From contig JAYZJV010000011.1 of the NCBI GenBank assembly GCA_036164085.1, positions 1 to 48,863 of the forward strand: 48,863 nucleotides of DNA, written 5' to 3'. A program made the translations under genes and the position numbers. The stretch is from TMED-70 sp036164085. Its GTDB lineage: Bacteria; Chloroflexota; Dehalococcoidia; Lucifugimonadales; Lucifugimonadaceae. This document shows, in pieces, positions 36,101-44,097 of this stretch (position 1 is the first letter of the stretch; each line of letters begins with the position of its first letter). The notes beneath the pieces were generated by a model that was given only the letters and a program-made list of their open reading frames with translations, ran no database searches and was not told the origin of the DNA.

Positions 36101-37735
36101 TGGATCCAATGGAGGATTAGATACTTGAGCAAAAAGTTGCTTAAAGTAAGAGAATAAATTCTGAGGTTTATCTGATAAAACAGCCAAAGGAGAATCGTTT
36201 CCCATTGATCCATTTGGTTGATTTCCAGTAGTACTCATTGGCTTAATTAAAATTTCTACATCTTCATTAGAAAATCCATAAGCCATTTGTTGTTCAAGAA
36301 GATCTATGCCTTCATAATGATATGAACTTTCTTTGCTCTCAATGGAATCAAGGTTTAAAGAGCTTTTATTTAACCATTCTGAATATGGCTGTTGATTTAC
36401 TAATCGATTCATAATTTCTTCAGAATCAATTATCCTACCTTCTTCAAAATCAACTAAAAATCCTTTTCCTGGAGTCATTCTAGATTTAAGTTTGATTTTT
36501 TTTGAATCTATTTTCAGCACACCTGTTTCAGATGACATAACCAAAATATCATCATTTGTAACTGTATATCTAAAAGGTCTAAAGCCATTCCTGTCTAGGC
36601 ATGCCCCTAATTTACTCCCATCTGTAAAAGCAACCATAGCAGGACCATCCCATGCTTCCATTAATCCAGAATGATATTGATAAAAATCCTTTGTTTTTTG
36701 ATCCATTTGATCATTATGATCCCAAGCAGCTGGAATCATCATTGATGCAACATGCTCGATTGGCCTTCCTCCATGAAAAAGTAGTTCAAAAACATTATCT
36801 AAGGAGGCAGTATCAGAAGCATCTTCTTCGCAGATAGGAAGAATATCTTTATTATTTGGGAATTTTTTACTTACTAAATTTTGTTCTTTAGCCTTTATCC
36901 AATTTCTATTTCCTCTAACGGTATTTATTTCTCCGTTATGAGCTATCATTCGATATGGATGAGCTAATTTCCATGAACCAAGTGTATTTGTTGAGAACCT
37001 TGAATGAACTAAACCAAAGCAACTTTCTATTTCTGTAGACTTAAGGTCTAAGTAAAAATTGGAAAGCTGTTCGGTTTTTAGCAACCCTTTATAGATAATG
37101 ATTTTGTTTGATAGAGAACAAATATAAAATTCATTATCTAAAATTAGTTTATTTTTTTGATTTTTTAAGTCTTCAACTTTTTTTTCAATTTTTTTTCTTA
37201 ATATATAAAGATTTCTAGAAAAATCTTCATCTTCCAAATTTCTATTATTTTCTATGAAAACCTGTTTGATTTCAGGCATTGCATCTTTTGACCACTCACC
37301 TATAGCAGCAGAATCAGTAGGGACATCTCTTATATATAATAATTTACATTCTTTAGTGTTGAGAACTTCTTTTGCTATATTGAGTATTTTTTTTCTTAAT
37401 TTTTCATCTTTTGGTAAAAAGAAAATTCCAGTTGCATATTTACCTTCTTTAGGAAGATCAATACTAAGGTTTCTTAATTCTTTTCTTATAAATTTATCAG
37501 GTATTTGTAATGTAATACCTGCTCCATCTCCAGTTTCGGGGTCACATCCGCAAGCTCCTCTGTGTTCTAAATTTACCAAAACATCTAACGAATCTTTTAC
37601 GATCCTGTTTGATTTTTTACCCTTTATGTTTGCCACAACCCCTACACCACACGCATCTTTGTTCATATGGTATGTACATAAACCTTCTTTAGAAAGTTTA
37701 TTTAAATTTTCTAATTTTTCTAATCTTTGGTTCAT
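33176..37735 (-). CDS. gltB: Glutamate synthase large subunit
   Basis: A 1519-residue enzyme making two glutamates from 2-oxoglutarate and glutamine. After a propeptide the glutaminase nucleophile is Cys29 (KDACGVGVV). The central domain carries ISGFSGGTGASPLSSI-type FMN/2-oxoglutarate residues, and the 3Fe-4S cluster motif is CIMLRKCHLNTCSVGVATQDP with three cysteines. The C-terminal beta-helix shows the glycine-rich GGxV repeats (GKGLSGGKIVV, GATGGEVYINGKAGERF). All domains are complete. It lies 96 bases behind glnA; a TTACAAA half-site (37780-37786) recalls the dyad at 39969-39991. Confidence 0.97.
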   Translation of the reverse strand: MNQRLEKLENLNKLSKEGLCTYHMNKDACGVGVVANIKGKKSNRIVKDSLDVLVNLEHRGACGCDPETGDGAGITLQIPDKFIRKELRNLSIDLPKEGKYATGIFFLPKDEKLRKKILNIAKEVLNTKECKLLYIRDVPTDSAAIGEWSKDAMPEIKQVFIENNRNLEDEDFSRNLYILRKKIEKKVEDLKNQKNKLILDNEFYICSLSNKIIIYKGLLKTEQLSNFYLDLKSTEIESCFGLVHSRFSTNTLGSWKLAHPYRMIAHNGEINTVRGNRNWIKAKEQNLVSKKFPNNKDILPICEEDASDTASLDNVFELLFHGGRPIEHVASMMIPAAWDHNDQMDQKTKDFYQYHSGLMEAWDGPAMVAFTDGSKLGACLDRNGFRPFRYTVTNDDILVMSSETGVLKIDSKKIKLKSRMTPGKGFLVDFEEGRIIDSEEIMNRLVNQQPYSEWLNKSSLNLDSIESKESSYHYEGIDLLEQQMAYGFSNEDVEILIKPMSTTGNQPNGSMGNDSPLAVLSDKPQNLFSYFKQLFAQVSNPPLDPIREKMVTQMSILVGKRENLLSESSEHAELIKIERPILLNEEIDKILSVESEGIKARRISTLFDVNKGKRGFKSALENIKKEAEKLIKENVSIFILSDRGVDEKNGALPSLLVAGTLHHHLIRKNLRDKVDLIFETGEAREVHHFALLFGYGISAINPFIALDTIKNLSVNSDAKKYQENYCKASILGVLKTMSKMGISTLQSYMGAQQFEALGIGEELINISFTWTPSRIGGIGLDEISDDYLIFHNNAFSNSEIPSNLKLDIGGLYLWRGTGERHMWSPETISLLQKASTQDDIKAYEEFEYAANKDYYGDISIRNLLEIDYENSEPIDINEVESELEILKRFATGAISLGSISREAHETLAIAMNRLGARSNTGEGGEDESRFSPDSNGDSRNSAVKQVASGRFGVTTNYLVNSKDIQIKMAQGAKPGEGGEIPGHKISDYIASIRKTTPGVELISPPPHHDIYSIEDMAQLIHDLKNVNENARIHVKLVSEVGVGIIAAGVSKGKADVVLISGFSGGTGASPLSSIRHAGLPWELGVAETQQVLVEQGLRDRIIVQTDGQIKTGKDVAIAAMLGAEEWGVATASLITMGCIMLRKCHLNTCSVGVATQDPELRKLFKGTPEAVVNYFKFLTKSLRQEMAKLGFKTVNEMVGRVDKLVQRKNIDHWKAKKIDLSRILYKPIGIEGQKTYCDTNQDHQLDLALDKKILKKIDIKNISKEKQELNLNIRNINRTVGAIISGKLTKQYGEKGIPTDNLKINFDGSAGQSFGAFLSKGVFFNLTGDANDYFGKGLSGGKIVVKPDNLNSSFVPEENIIIGNVALYGATGGEVYINGKAGERFCVRNSAANAVVEGIGNHGCEYMTGGNVVVLGDVGSNFAAGMSGGIAYVYDPNSTFKQNFNSELSDIEKILVKSKDEEILLSLIKNHIKYTNSNQANRIIKNWKNEINKFKKVIPRDYAKILEKAEMKRTEKING

Positions 37736-37831
37736 ATTAAAAAAAAATATCTCGAGTTTAAAATACTATCTCAAATTTATTACAAAAATATTAAATTTTC
37801 ATAATAGCCCTTTAGCTACAACTTGGAATAT

Positions 37832-39121
37832 CTACAAAAATTTCATGTAGTATTTTCTCTCATAGTCAGTAACTATAGAATGATGTTCAACCCACTCTTT
37901 TTCTTTATTCTCTAATATACTATTATAAGCTTCATTCCCTATTGCGTCTTTTAAAAAATTGCTGTTTTCAGATACTTTGATTGCTTCATAAAGGCTAGTT
38001 GGAATATTAGACTTCCATTTTTTATCTATTTTCAATTTTTTTTCTATACCTAATAAACCAGCATGTAATATTGCTGAAAAAGTTAAATAAGGATTGCAAG
38101 CTGAATCAGGAAGCCTAAATTCTATTCTTGCATTGTCTTTATCATCCCTATAAATATAAGGTATTCGAATAATATCTGATATGCTATTTGATAAATCTTT
38201 TCCAGCCACAGGAGCCTCCAAATCTGGAAGCAATCTTTTATAAGAATTTATCCATTGATTGGTAAGGATACTCATCTCTGCTGAATGCTCTAAGATGCCC
38301 GCCATGAAATTTTCTCCTTGATCAGATAAACTTTTATCTTGTTTTTGTGATGAAAAAATATTTTCATCACCTTGATATAAAGATAGGTATAAATGTAAAC
38401 CACTTCCATTTAAATTTCCAAAAGGCCTAGGCATAAAAGTAGCAAAGCCATTATGATTTAATGCGGTTTGCTTTACAACTAAACGTGTAGTTATAATTGA
38501 ATCAGCCATAGTAAGCGCATCAGTGTGCCTTAAACCAATTTCATGTTGATTCATAGAAGCTTCATGATGAGAAGATCTTACAGGGATTCCCATTTCTTCT
38601 AAACTTAAAACACATTCTCTTCTTAAATTTGAACCTCTATTTACTACTGATCTTTGGTCAAAGTATCCAGCATCATCTTCATCAACAAGTTTTTTTTCAT
38701 TATCTAAGAAATAATATTCAATTTCAGGAGAAATATAAAACTTGTAATCTTTTTTATTAGCTTCTAATAATTTTTTTTGCAAGACTTCTCTACTATCTAT
38801 AACTTTTTCTTTATTATTGAAAGAATTTAAATTACAAAAAAGCCTAGCTACAGAATTTTCATCAGGTCTCCATGGAAGAATTTGCCAAGTATTTAAATCT
38901 GGGGTGGCTATAGTATCTGATTCACCTTGTCTGGCAAGACCTTCAATAGCTCCCCCATCAAAAACAACTCCTTTATTAATACAATCTTCAAGATCTTCTA
39001 CATTGATAGCAAAACCTTTTAATCTACCAAGAATGTCACAAAACCACAATCTTATAAATTTCACATTGTTCTCTGAGGCTTGTCTCAAAATATATTCTTT
39101 TGTGTCAGAATTTTTATCCAT
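37832..39121 (-). CDS. glnA: Glutamine synthetase type I
   Basis: A 429-residue glutamine synthetase that assimilates ammonium into glutamine. The beta-grasp N-domain contains VKFIRLWFCDILGRLKG, and the catalytic domain shows SPEIEYYF, HHEASMNQHEIG, ATFMPRPFGNLNGSGLHLYLSL and ARIEFRLPDSACNPYL. It is shorter than the 440-475 residues common for type I, because the loop bearing the adenylylatable tyrosine is missing, so control by GlnE-type adenylylation is unlikely. It is four bases downstream of the GlnR-like regulator and upstream of gltBD. Confidence 0.95.
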   Translation of the reverse strand: MDKNSDTKEYILRQASENNVKFIRLWFCDILGRLKGFAINVEDLEDCINKGVVFDGGAIEGLARQGESDTIATPDLNTWQILPWRPDENSVARLFCNLNSFNNKEKVIDSREVLQKKLLEANKKDYKFYISPEIEYYFLDNEKKLVDEDDAGYFDQRSVVNRGSNLRRECVLSLEEMGIPVRSSHHEASMNQHEIGLRHTDALTMADSIITTRLVVKQTALNHNGFATFMPRPFGNLNGSGLHLYLSLYQGDENIFSSQKQDKSLSDQGENFMAGILEHSAEMSILTNQWINSYKRLLPDLEAPVAGKDLSNSISDIIRIPYIYRDDKDNARIEFRLPDSACNPYLTFSAILHAGLLGIEKKLKIDKKWKSNIPTSLYEAIKVSENSNFLKDAIGNEAYNSILENKEKEWVEHHSIVTDYERKYYMKFL

Positions 39122-39125
39122 TTTA

Positions 39126-39902
39126 TTATCCTATTTCTATCTCGTTGAATTTATATCCAACATTCCAAATTGTTTCTATAAAGTTGTATTTATGATCTTC
39201 TATTTTTCTTCTTAATCTTCTAACGTGAACATCTACAGTTCTTGTCCCTCCATAATAGTCGTAATCCCATATATTTTTTAGAAGATTTTCTCTAGAAAAC
39301 ACCCTTCCAGGATTGGAAGACAAAACTTTTAATAGTTCTAACTCCTTAAAAGTAAGATCTATTTTTTTCCCTTCTAAAGTTACCAAATATTTTTCAGTAT
39401 CTATTGTTAGAACTCCTTGATTAATTATTTGCTGTTTCTTTAGGGTTTCTTTTTGATTATTAGATTGATAAAAGCAAATGTTTATTTTTGTTATCAGATC
39501 TTTTTCAGAAATCGGCATTGTTATTATTTGATTAGAAAAATCTTTATTTCCAAAAAAATAAGATTCAAAAATTGTATGATCCTCAAAGTTGAAAATTTTA
39601 GGGAATTTTAGATCAATTAGCTTAGAATAATTTTTAGAAAAAGAAGAAGGTAGATTTATAATGCTTAAGTTATTAGTGTTTGAATTAGTATCAAAGGTAC
39701 TCAATTTATGAGAATTCTCGCTGATTTTTATTAAAGGGTGATTATTTTTTTTAGTCTTAAGTGAAATTTTTTCATTATCTTGATCTATATTGAAATCTTC
39801 AATACAGAAAATATTAATTGAATTGAAATTATCCTTAATCATTTTGATTAAGTAATCTTCAGTCCTTAAATTAAATCCAAATAATGCAATGTTTTTATAC
39901 AT
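39126..39902 (-). CDS. OmpR-type winged-helix regulator, GlnR-like orphan
   Basis: A 258-residue transcription factor. The C-terminal winged helix (about 165-255) is classic OmpR type: LTFKELELLKVLSSNPGRVFSRE, then YYGGTRTVDVHVRRLRRKIE and WNVGYKF. The N-terminal region has receiver-like length, but it lacks the acidic pocket and the phosphorylatable aspartate pattern, and is Asn/Ser-rich. Actinobacterial GlnR has the same plan: an atypical, non-phosphorylated receiver, an OmpR DNA-binding domain and control of glnA and other nitrogen genes. No histidine kinase is adjacent. The gene leads the glnA-gltB-gltD-nadE run, so nitrogen control is a strong contextual inference. A dyad sits 67 bases upstream. 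Confidence 0.85.
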   Translation of the reverse strand: MYKNIALFGFNLRTEDYLIKMIKDNFNSINIFCIEDFNIDQDNEKISLKTKKNNHPLIKISENSHKLSTFDTNSNTNNLSIINLPSSFSKNYSKLIDLKFPKIFNFEDHTIFESYFFGNKDFSNQIITMPISEKDLITKINICFYQSNNQKETLKKQQIINQGVLTIDTEKYLVTLEGKKIDLTFKELELLKVLSSNPGRVFSRENLLKNIWDYDYYGGTRTVDVHVRRLRRKIEDHKYNFIETIWNVGYKFNEIEIG

Positions 39903-39968
39903 AAATATAAATTTTTTTATCCATAATATTTATGATTTTATAATGAAAATTTATATCGATAAAACATT

Positions 39969-39991
39969 ATTTGTAAAAATTGGTTACAAAT
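39969..39991. promoter_or_regulatory. Dyad between the GlnR-like gene and the ribosomal operon
   Basis: ATTTGTAA-N7-TTACAAAT is a perfect 8-bp inverted repeat. On the minus strand it overlaps a candidate -35 (TTTACA) that is 16 bases from TATAAA, the likely regulator promoter. On the plus strand it ends 14 bases before the -35 of the rpsL promoter. It is therefore a good candidate operator for autoregulation and possibly for linking ribosome synthesis to nitrogen state. Confidence 0.5.
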
Positions 39992-40005
39992 TTAACCTTT
40001 TTTCA

Positions 40006-40035
40006 TTGACGTTTCATGCATAAAATTCGTATACT
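40006..40035 (+). promoter_or_regulatory. Promoter of the ribosomal protein operon
   Basis: TTGACG (40006-40011), an 18-base spacer and TATACT (40030-40035) are close to the sigma-70 consensus. Transcription would begin near 40042, leaving about 77 bases before rpsL. It is the only convincing promoter I see for the whole block to the right edge. Confidence 0.75.
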
Positions 40036-40118
40036 AGTAGTTTGTGGTATCAATAAGCTTTTAAATTAAATATCTAATTTAAAGGAATAAACAATAAATT
40101 GCATATAAAGGAAAAGAT

Positions 40119-40538
40119 ATGCCTACGGTCAATCAATTAATAAAGAAACCTAGAACAAGCGGCAGAAAAAAAGCGAAAGCTCCTGCTCTACGATTTAGGT
40201 TTAATTCTTTGACAAAAAAAATGACAAATGACAGATTTGGAAGTCCACAAAAAAGAGGTGTTTGTCTTCAAGTTAGAACTGTGACTCCAAAAAAACCTAA
40301 TTCCGCTTTAAGAAAAGTTGCTCGAGTGAAATTAACAAATGGAATGGAAGTAACTGCTTATATTCCAGGAGAAGGACACAACCTTCAAGAACACTCTGTT
40401 GTATTAATAAGAGGAGGTCGAGTTAGAGATCTTCCTGGTGTACGATATCACATAGTAAGAGGAGCTTTAGATACTTCTGGAGTAGAAGGTAGAAAAAGAG
40501 GAAGAAGTAAATACGGAGCCATAAGGGATCAAGGATAA
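40119..40538 (+). CDS. rpsL: 30S ribosomal protein S12
   Basis: A 139-residue S12, longer than the usual 124. PTVNQLIKKPR, SPQKRGVC, TPKKPNSALRKVARVKLTNG and EGHNLQEHSVVLIRGGRV are all conserved. About 15 extra residues (roughly 26-40, FRFNSLTKKM region) lie before SPQKRG, a version I associate with some Chloroflexota. Position 103 is Arg (codon 40425-40427) in GGRVRDLPG, where E. coli has Lys87, a position at which Arg is linked to streptomycin resistance. The other resistance site (KKPNS, Lys58/59) is normal. S12 controls decoding accuracy. It has a good AAAGGA ribosome site. Confidence 0.97.
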   Translation: MPTVNQLIKKPRTSGRKKAKAPALRFRFNSLTKKMTNDRFGSPQKRGVCLQVRTVTPKKPNSALRKVARVKLTNGMEVTAYIPGEGHNLQEHSVVLIRGGRVRDLPGVRYHIVRGALDTSGVEGRKRGRSKYGAIRDQG

Positions 40539-40555
40539 TATATCAAAGGTAAATC

Positions 40556-41026
40556 ATGTCTCGAAGAAGAAAAGCAATAATAAGAAAAATTAATCCAGAT
40601 CCTAAATATGGAAGCACAGATTTATCTAAATTTATAAACAGATTGATGATCGGTGGAAAAAAATCCGTTGCTAGGAAAGTTGTCTATGCTGCTATAGATA
40701 AATTAGAGAAAGAAATTAAACGACCAGGTATTGAATTATTTGATGAAGCAATGAGAAATACTATGCCAACCCTAGAGGTTAAACCTAGAAGAGTTGGAGG
40801 AGCTACATATCAAGTCCCTGTTGAAATAAGACCAAAGAGAAGAGTTGCTTTAGCTCATAGATGGGTTGTAGAAGCTGCTCGAGCAAATAAAGGTCAAGCT
40901 ATAGAGGATTCTTTATACACTGAATTTTTAAACGCCGTCAATAATACCGGTAATGCAATTAAAAAGAAAGAAGATTCTCATAGAATGGCTGAAGCCAATA
41001 GAGCTTTTGCTCATTATAGATGGTAA
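40556..41026 (+). CDS. rpsG: 30S ribosomal protein S7
   Basis: A 156-residue primary 16S rRNA-binding protein that organises the 30S head. The conserved start MSRRRKA, the FINRLMIGGKKSVARKVVY helix, PTLEVKPRRVGGATYQVPVEI and the end SHRMAEANRAFAHYRW are diagnostic. In many bacteria S7 is the translational repressor of the str operon. It lies between rpsL and fusA as usual. Confidence 0.98.
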   Translation: MSRRRKAIIRKINPDPKYGSTDLSKFINRLMIGGKKSVARKVVYAAIDKLEKEIKRPGIELFDEAMRNTMPTLEVKPRRVGGATYQVPVEIRPKRRVALAHRWVVEAARANKGQAIEDSLYTEFLNAVNNTGNAIKKKEDSHRMAEANRAFAHYRW

Positions 41027-41041
41027 TAAAGAAAGAAAATT

Positions 41042-43129
41042 ATGGCAGATCAAGATTTATCTAAAGTACGAAATATAGGATTTATTGCTCATATTGATGC
41101 AGGTAAAACAACTGTAACTGAGAGAGTTCTATATTTTACAGGGGAAACCTACAAAATAGGGGATATTGATGATGGGACTACTGTGATGGATTTCATGTCT
41201 CTTGAAAGAGAAAGAGGTATAACTATCGGTTCTGCTGCAACTAATGCTTCTTGGAGAAATCACCAGGTCAATATTATTGATACTCCTGGACACGTTGATT
41301 TTACTGCTGAAGTGCAAAGATCTCTAAGAGTTTTAGATGGGGGAGTTGTTGTACTTGAATCTGTTTCAGGAGTGCAGCCTCAATCAGAAACTGTATGGAG
41401 ACAAGCTAATGATTATAAGGTCCCAAGGATGATATTTGTTAATAAAATGGATCGTTTGGGAGCTGATTTTTATAATGCTGTGCAAACAGTCCACGATCGA
41501 TTAGGTGCCAATGCTGTACCTTTACAAATTCCAATGGGAGCAGAGTCTTCATTTTTGGGTATGATCGATTTAATTGAAAGAAAAGCATTTATATATGAAT
41601 CAGAAGATGCTGTACAGCATAAAGAAACTGATATTCCTGAAGAATTCAAAGAAGACGTTGAGAAATATCGAAATGAACTTATCGAAAAAATAGCTGAAAC
41701 AGATGAAGTATTGATGGACAAATTTTTTGATGATCAAGAATTATCAGTGGAAGAATTAAAAGCTGCATTAAGAAAGGCAGTTATTAATTTGGAAATATTT
41801 CCTGTGTTGTGTGGTTCTGCTCTAAGACATAGAGGTGTTCATCCTCTTTTGGATGCTGTAATTGACTATTTACCATCTCCTATTGATGTTCCTTCTATAA
41901 AAGGAACAGATGTATCTGATGAATCGGTTGAAATAGAAAGAAAGCCTGATTCATCTGACCCTTTCAGTGCATTGGTCTTTAAAGTTGTTACTGACCAACA
42001 CGTTGGAAGATTGGTTTATTTGAGAATTTATTCCGGTGTATTGGAATCTGGTGCTAATGTTTATAACTCATCTACTAGATCAAGAGAAAGGGCTGGTAGA
42101 TTGATGAAAATGCATGCTGACTCTAGAGAAGAAATAAAAGAAGCAAAAGCAGGAGAAATTGTTGCAGCTATTGGATTAAAAGATGCAATAACTGGCCATA
42201 CACTCTGTGATCAATCAAATCCCCTTTTACTTGAATCAATTAATTTCCCTGATCCTGTTCTTTCTGTTGCTGTTGAGCCAAAAACTCGCTCCGACCAAGA
42301 TAAAATGGGCGAATCATTAGCAAGACTAGCTGGTGAAGATCCAACTCTTCAAACATGGACAGATGAAGAGTCAGGGCAAACTGTACTTGCAGGTATGGGA
42401 GAATTACATTTAGATGTAATTGTTGAAAGGCTAAGAAGAGAATTTGACGTAGATGCTATTCAAGGTGCACCAAAAGTTGCTTATAGAGAAACAGTAACTA
42501 AAGCTTCAGAAAAACAAGGGAAATTCATTAGACAATCTGGTGGAAGAGGTCAATATGGAGACTGTACATTAAGAATAGAACCGTTAGAACCAGGCTCAGG
42601 AATTCAATTTGAATCTGAAATAACTGGTGCTACTCTTCCAACAGAGTATTATGGTCCAATTGAATCTGGTTTCAGAGAAGCTGCTGCGAGTGGGGTTATA
42701 GCTGGTTATCCAGTTGTAGACGTTAAGGCAGTTCTAACCGATGGTTCTCACCATGATGTAGATTCATCAGAAATGGCATTTAAAATTGCCGGCTCAATGG
42801 CATTCAAATCTGCTATGACAAGTGGTTCTCCATCTTTACTTGAGCCTATTATGAAAATAGATATAGTTACACCAGAGGAATTTTTAGGAGATTGTTTGGG
42901 TGATTTGAATTCTAGAAGAGCTCAGATTTTAAGTATGGAACAACAAACAAATTCTCAAAATATTACAGCATATGTCCCCTTGGGAGAAACATTTCAATAT
43001 GCAACAACTTTGAGATCTTTAACAACCGGTAGAGCTAGTTTTTCAATGGAATTGGATCATTATGCTAAAGTGCCAGCTCATATAGCAAGTGAAATTTCAG
43101 GCTCAGGAAATAAAGGAAAGGAAAACTAA
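41042..43129 (+). CDS. fusA: Elongation factor G
   Basis: A 695-residue translocase GTPase. G1 is AHIDAGKTTV, with the EF-G switch segment ERERGITIGSAAT, G3 DTPGHVDF and G4 NKMD. Domain IV and V features (YRETVTKASEKQGKFIRQSGGRGQYG, and near the end YATTLRSLTTGRASFSMELDHY) are intact, so this is the canonical factor and not a tetracycline-resistance relative. Its stop codon overlaps the rpsJ start by one base. tuf, which normally follows, is absent here. Confidence 0.98.
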   Translation: MADQDLSKVRNIGFIAHIDAGKTTVTERVLYFTGETYKIGDIDDGTTVMDFMSLERERGITIGSAATNASWRNHQVNIIDTPGHVDFTAEVQRSLRVLDGGVVVLESVSGVQPQSETVWRQANDYKVPRMIFVNKMDRLGADFYNAVQTVHDRLGANAVPLQIPMGAESSFLGMIDLIERKAFIYESEDAVQHKETDIPEEFKEDVEKYRNELIEKIAETDEVLMDKFFDDQELSVEELKAALRKAVINLEIFPVLCGSALRHRGVHPLLDAVIDYLPSPIDVPSIKGTDVSDESVEIERKPDSSDPFSALVFKVVTDQHVGRLVYLRIYSGVLESGANVYNSSTRSRERAGRLMKMHADSREEIKEAKAGEIVAAIGLKDAITGHTLCDQSNPLLLESINFPDPVLSVAVEPKTRSDQDKMGESLARLAGEDPTLQTWTDEESGQTVLAGMGELHLDVIVERLRREFDVDAIQGAPKVAYRETVTKASEKQGKFIRQSGGRGQYGDCTLRIEPLEPGSGIQFESEITGATLPTEYYGPIESGFREAAASGVIAGYPVVDVKAVLTDGSHHDVDSSEMAFKIAGSMAFKSAMTSGSPSLLEPIMKIDIVTPEEFLGDCLGDLNSRRAQILSMEQQTNSQNITAYVPLGETFQYATTLRSLTTGRASFSMELDHYAKVPAHIASEISGSGNKGKEN

Positions 43130-43440
43130 TGCCACCAACCCAGAAAATGAGGATAATATTAAAAGCTTTTGATCATAGAGTTCTTGATGTTTCCGCACAA
43201 CAAATTTTAGAAACTGCAGAAAGAACAGGAGCTAGAGTTGCTGGACCAGTTCCTATGCCAACGACTAAAAGAATGTTTACTGTAATAAGATCACCACACG
43301 TAAATAAAGATTCAAGGGAATATTTTGAGTTAAGAACACATAAGCGCTTAATTGATATTTTAGAACCATCATCAAAAACTATCGACTCATTGACTAGCTT
43401 AAGTGTCCCATCTGGGGTTGATATAGCTATAAAACTATAA
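43129..43440 (+). CDS. rpsJ: 30S ribosomal protein S10
   Basis: A 103-residue S10 (NusE). KMRIILKAFDHRVLDVSAQQI, GPVPMPTTKRMFTVIRSPHVNKDSREYFE and THKRLIDI are fully typical, as is the terminal PSGVDIAIKL. Besides its ribosomal role it joins NusB in antitermination. TAATG overlap with fusA shows that the str and S10 operons are fused into one transcription unit here. Confidence 0.98.
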   Translation: MPPTQKMRIILKAFDHRVLDVSAQQILETAERTGARVAGPVPMPTTKRMFTVIRSPHVNKDSREYFELRTHKRLIDILEPSSKTIDSLTSLSVPSGVDIAIKL

Positions 43441-43463
43441 TTAGGGATTTTAAAGAGAAATAA

Positions 43464-44084
43464 ATGAAAATAAATGGAATAATAGGAAAAAAACTTGGGA
43501 TGTCATTAATTTATGATGACAATGGTAATGCATTGCCTGTTACACTAGTTCAGGCAGGGCCTTGTACTGTTACACAAGTAAAGACTAATTCTAAGGATGG
43601 ATATGATTCTGTCCAAGTAGGATTTTCTGAAAACAAGAGACTAAATTCACCTCAATCAGGACATCAAAAACGTTCTGGAGGTCAATTTACTATATTACAA
43701 GAATTCCTTGCAGAAGATTTTGATCAGATAGAAGTAGGTCAAAAAATAACAACTGAAATTTTTGAAGAAGATACAAAAATAAAAGTTTCAGGTACTACCA
43801 AAGGTAAGGGATTCTCTGGAGGGGTAAAAAGGTATGGATTCAAGGGAGGACCCAAAACTCACGGTCAATCAGACAGACATAGAGCAGTAGGTTCTATTGG
43901 TGCAGGATCATCCCCAGGTAGAGTTTGGCCAGGTACAAGAATGCCAGGTCGATATGGTAATGAAACGGCTACAATAAAAGGTCTGAAAGTAGCTAAAATT
44001 GATAATGATAATAATATTCTGGTAATAAAAGGTTCAGTCCCAGGACCAAATGGTTCTACATTAAGAATAGAAATAGAGAAATAA
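43464..44084 (+). CDS. rplC: 50S ribosomal protein L3
   Basis: A 206-residue early-assembly protein of the 50S subunit. The N-terminus GIIGKKLGMSLIYD, the KGKGFSGGVKRYGFKGGPKTHGQSDRHRAVGSIG loop that reaches the peptidyl-transferase centre, and GRVWPGTRMPGRYG are conserved. Length is normal. It is 13 bases before the TTG start of rplD. Confidence 0.98.
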   Translation: MKINGIIGKKLGMSLIYDDNGNALPVTLVQAGPCTVTQVKTNSKDGYDSVQVGFSENKRLNSPQSGHQKRSGGQFTILQEFLAEDFDQIEVGQKITTEIFEEDTKIKVSGTTKGKGFSGGVKRYGFKGGPKTHGQSDRHRAVGSIGAGSSPGRVWPGTRMPGRYGNETATIKGLKVAKIDNDNNILVIKGSVPGPNGSTLRIEIEK

Positions 44085-44097
44085 GAAAAGGTAAATT

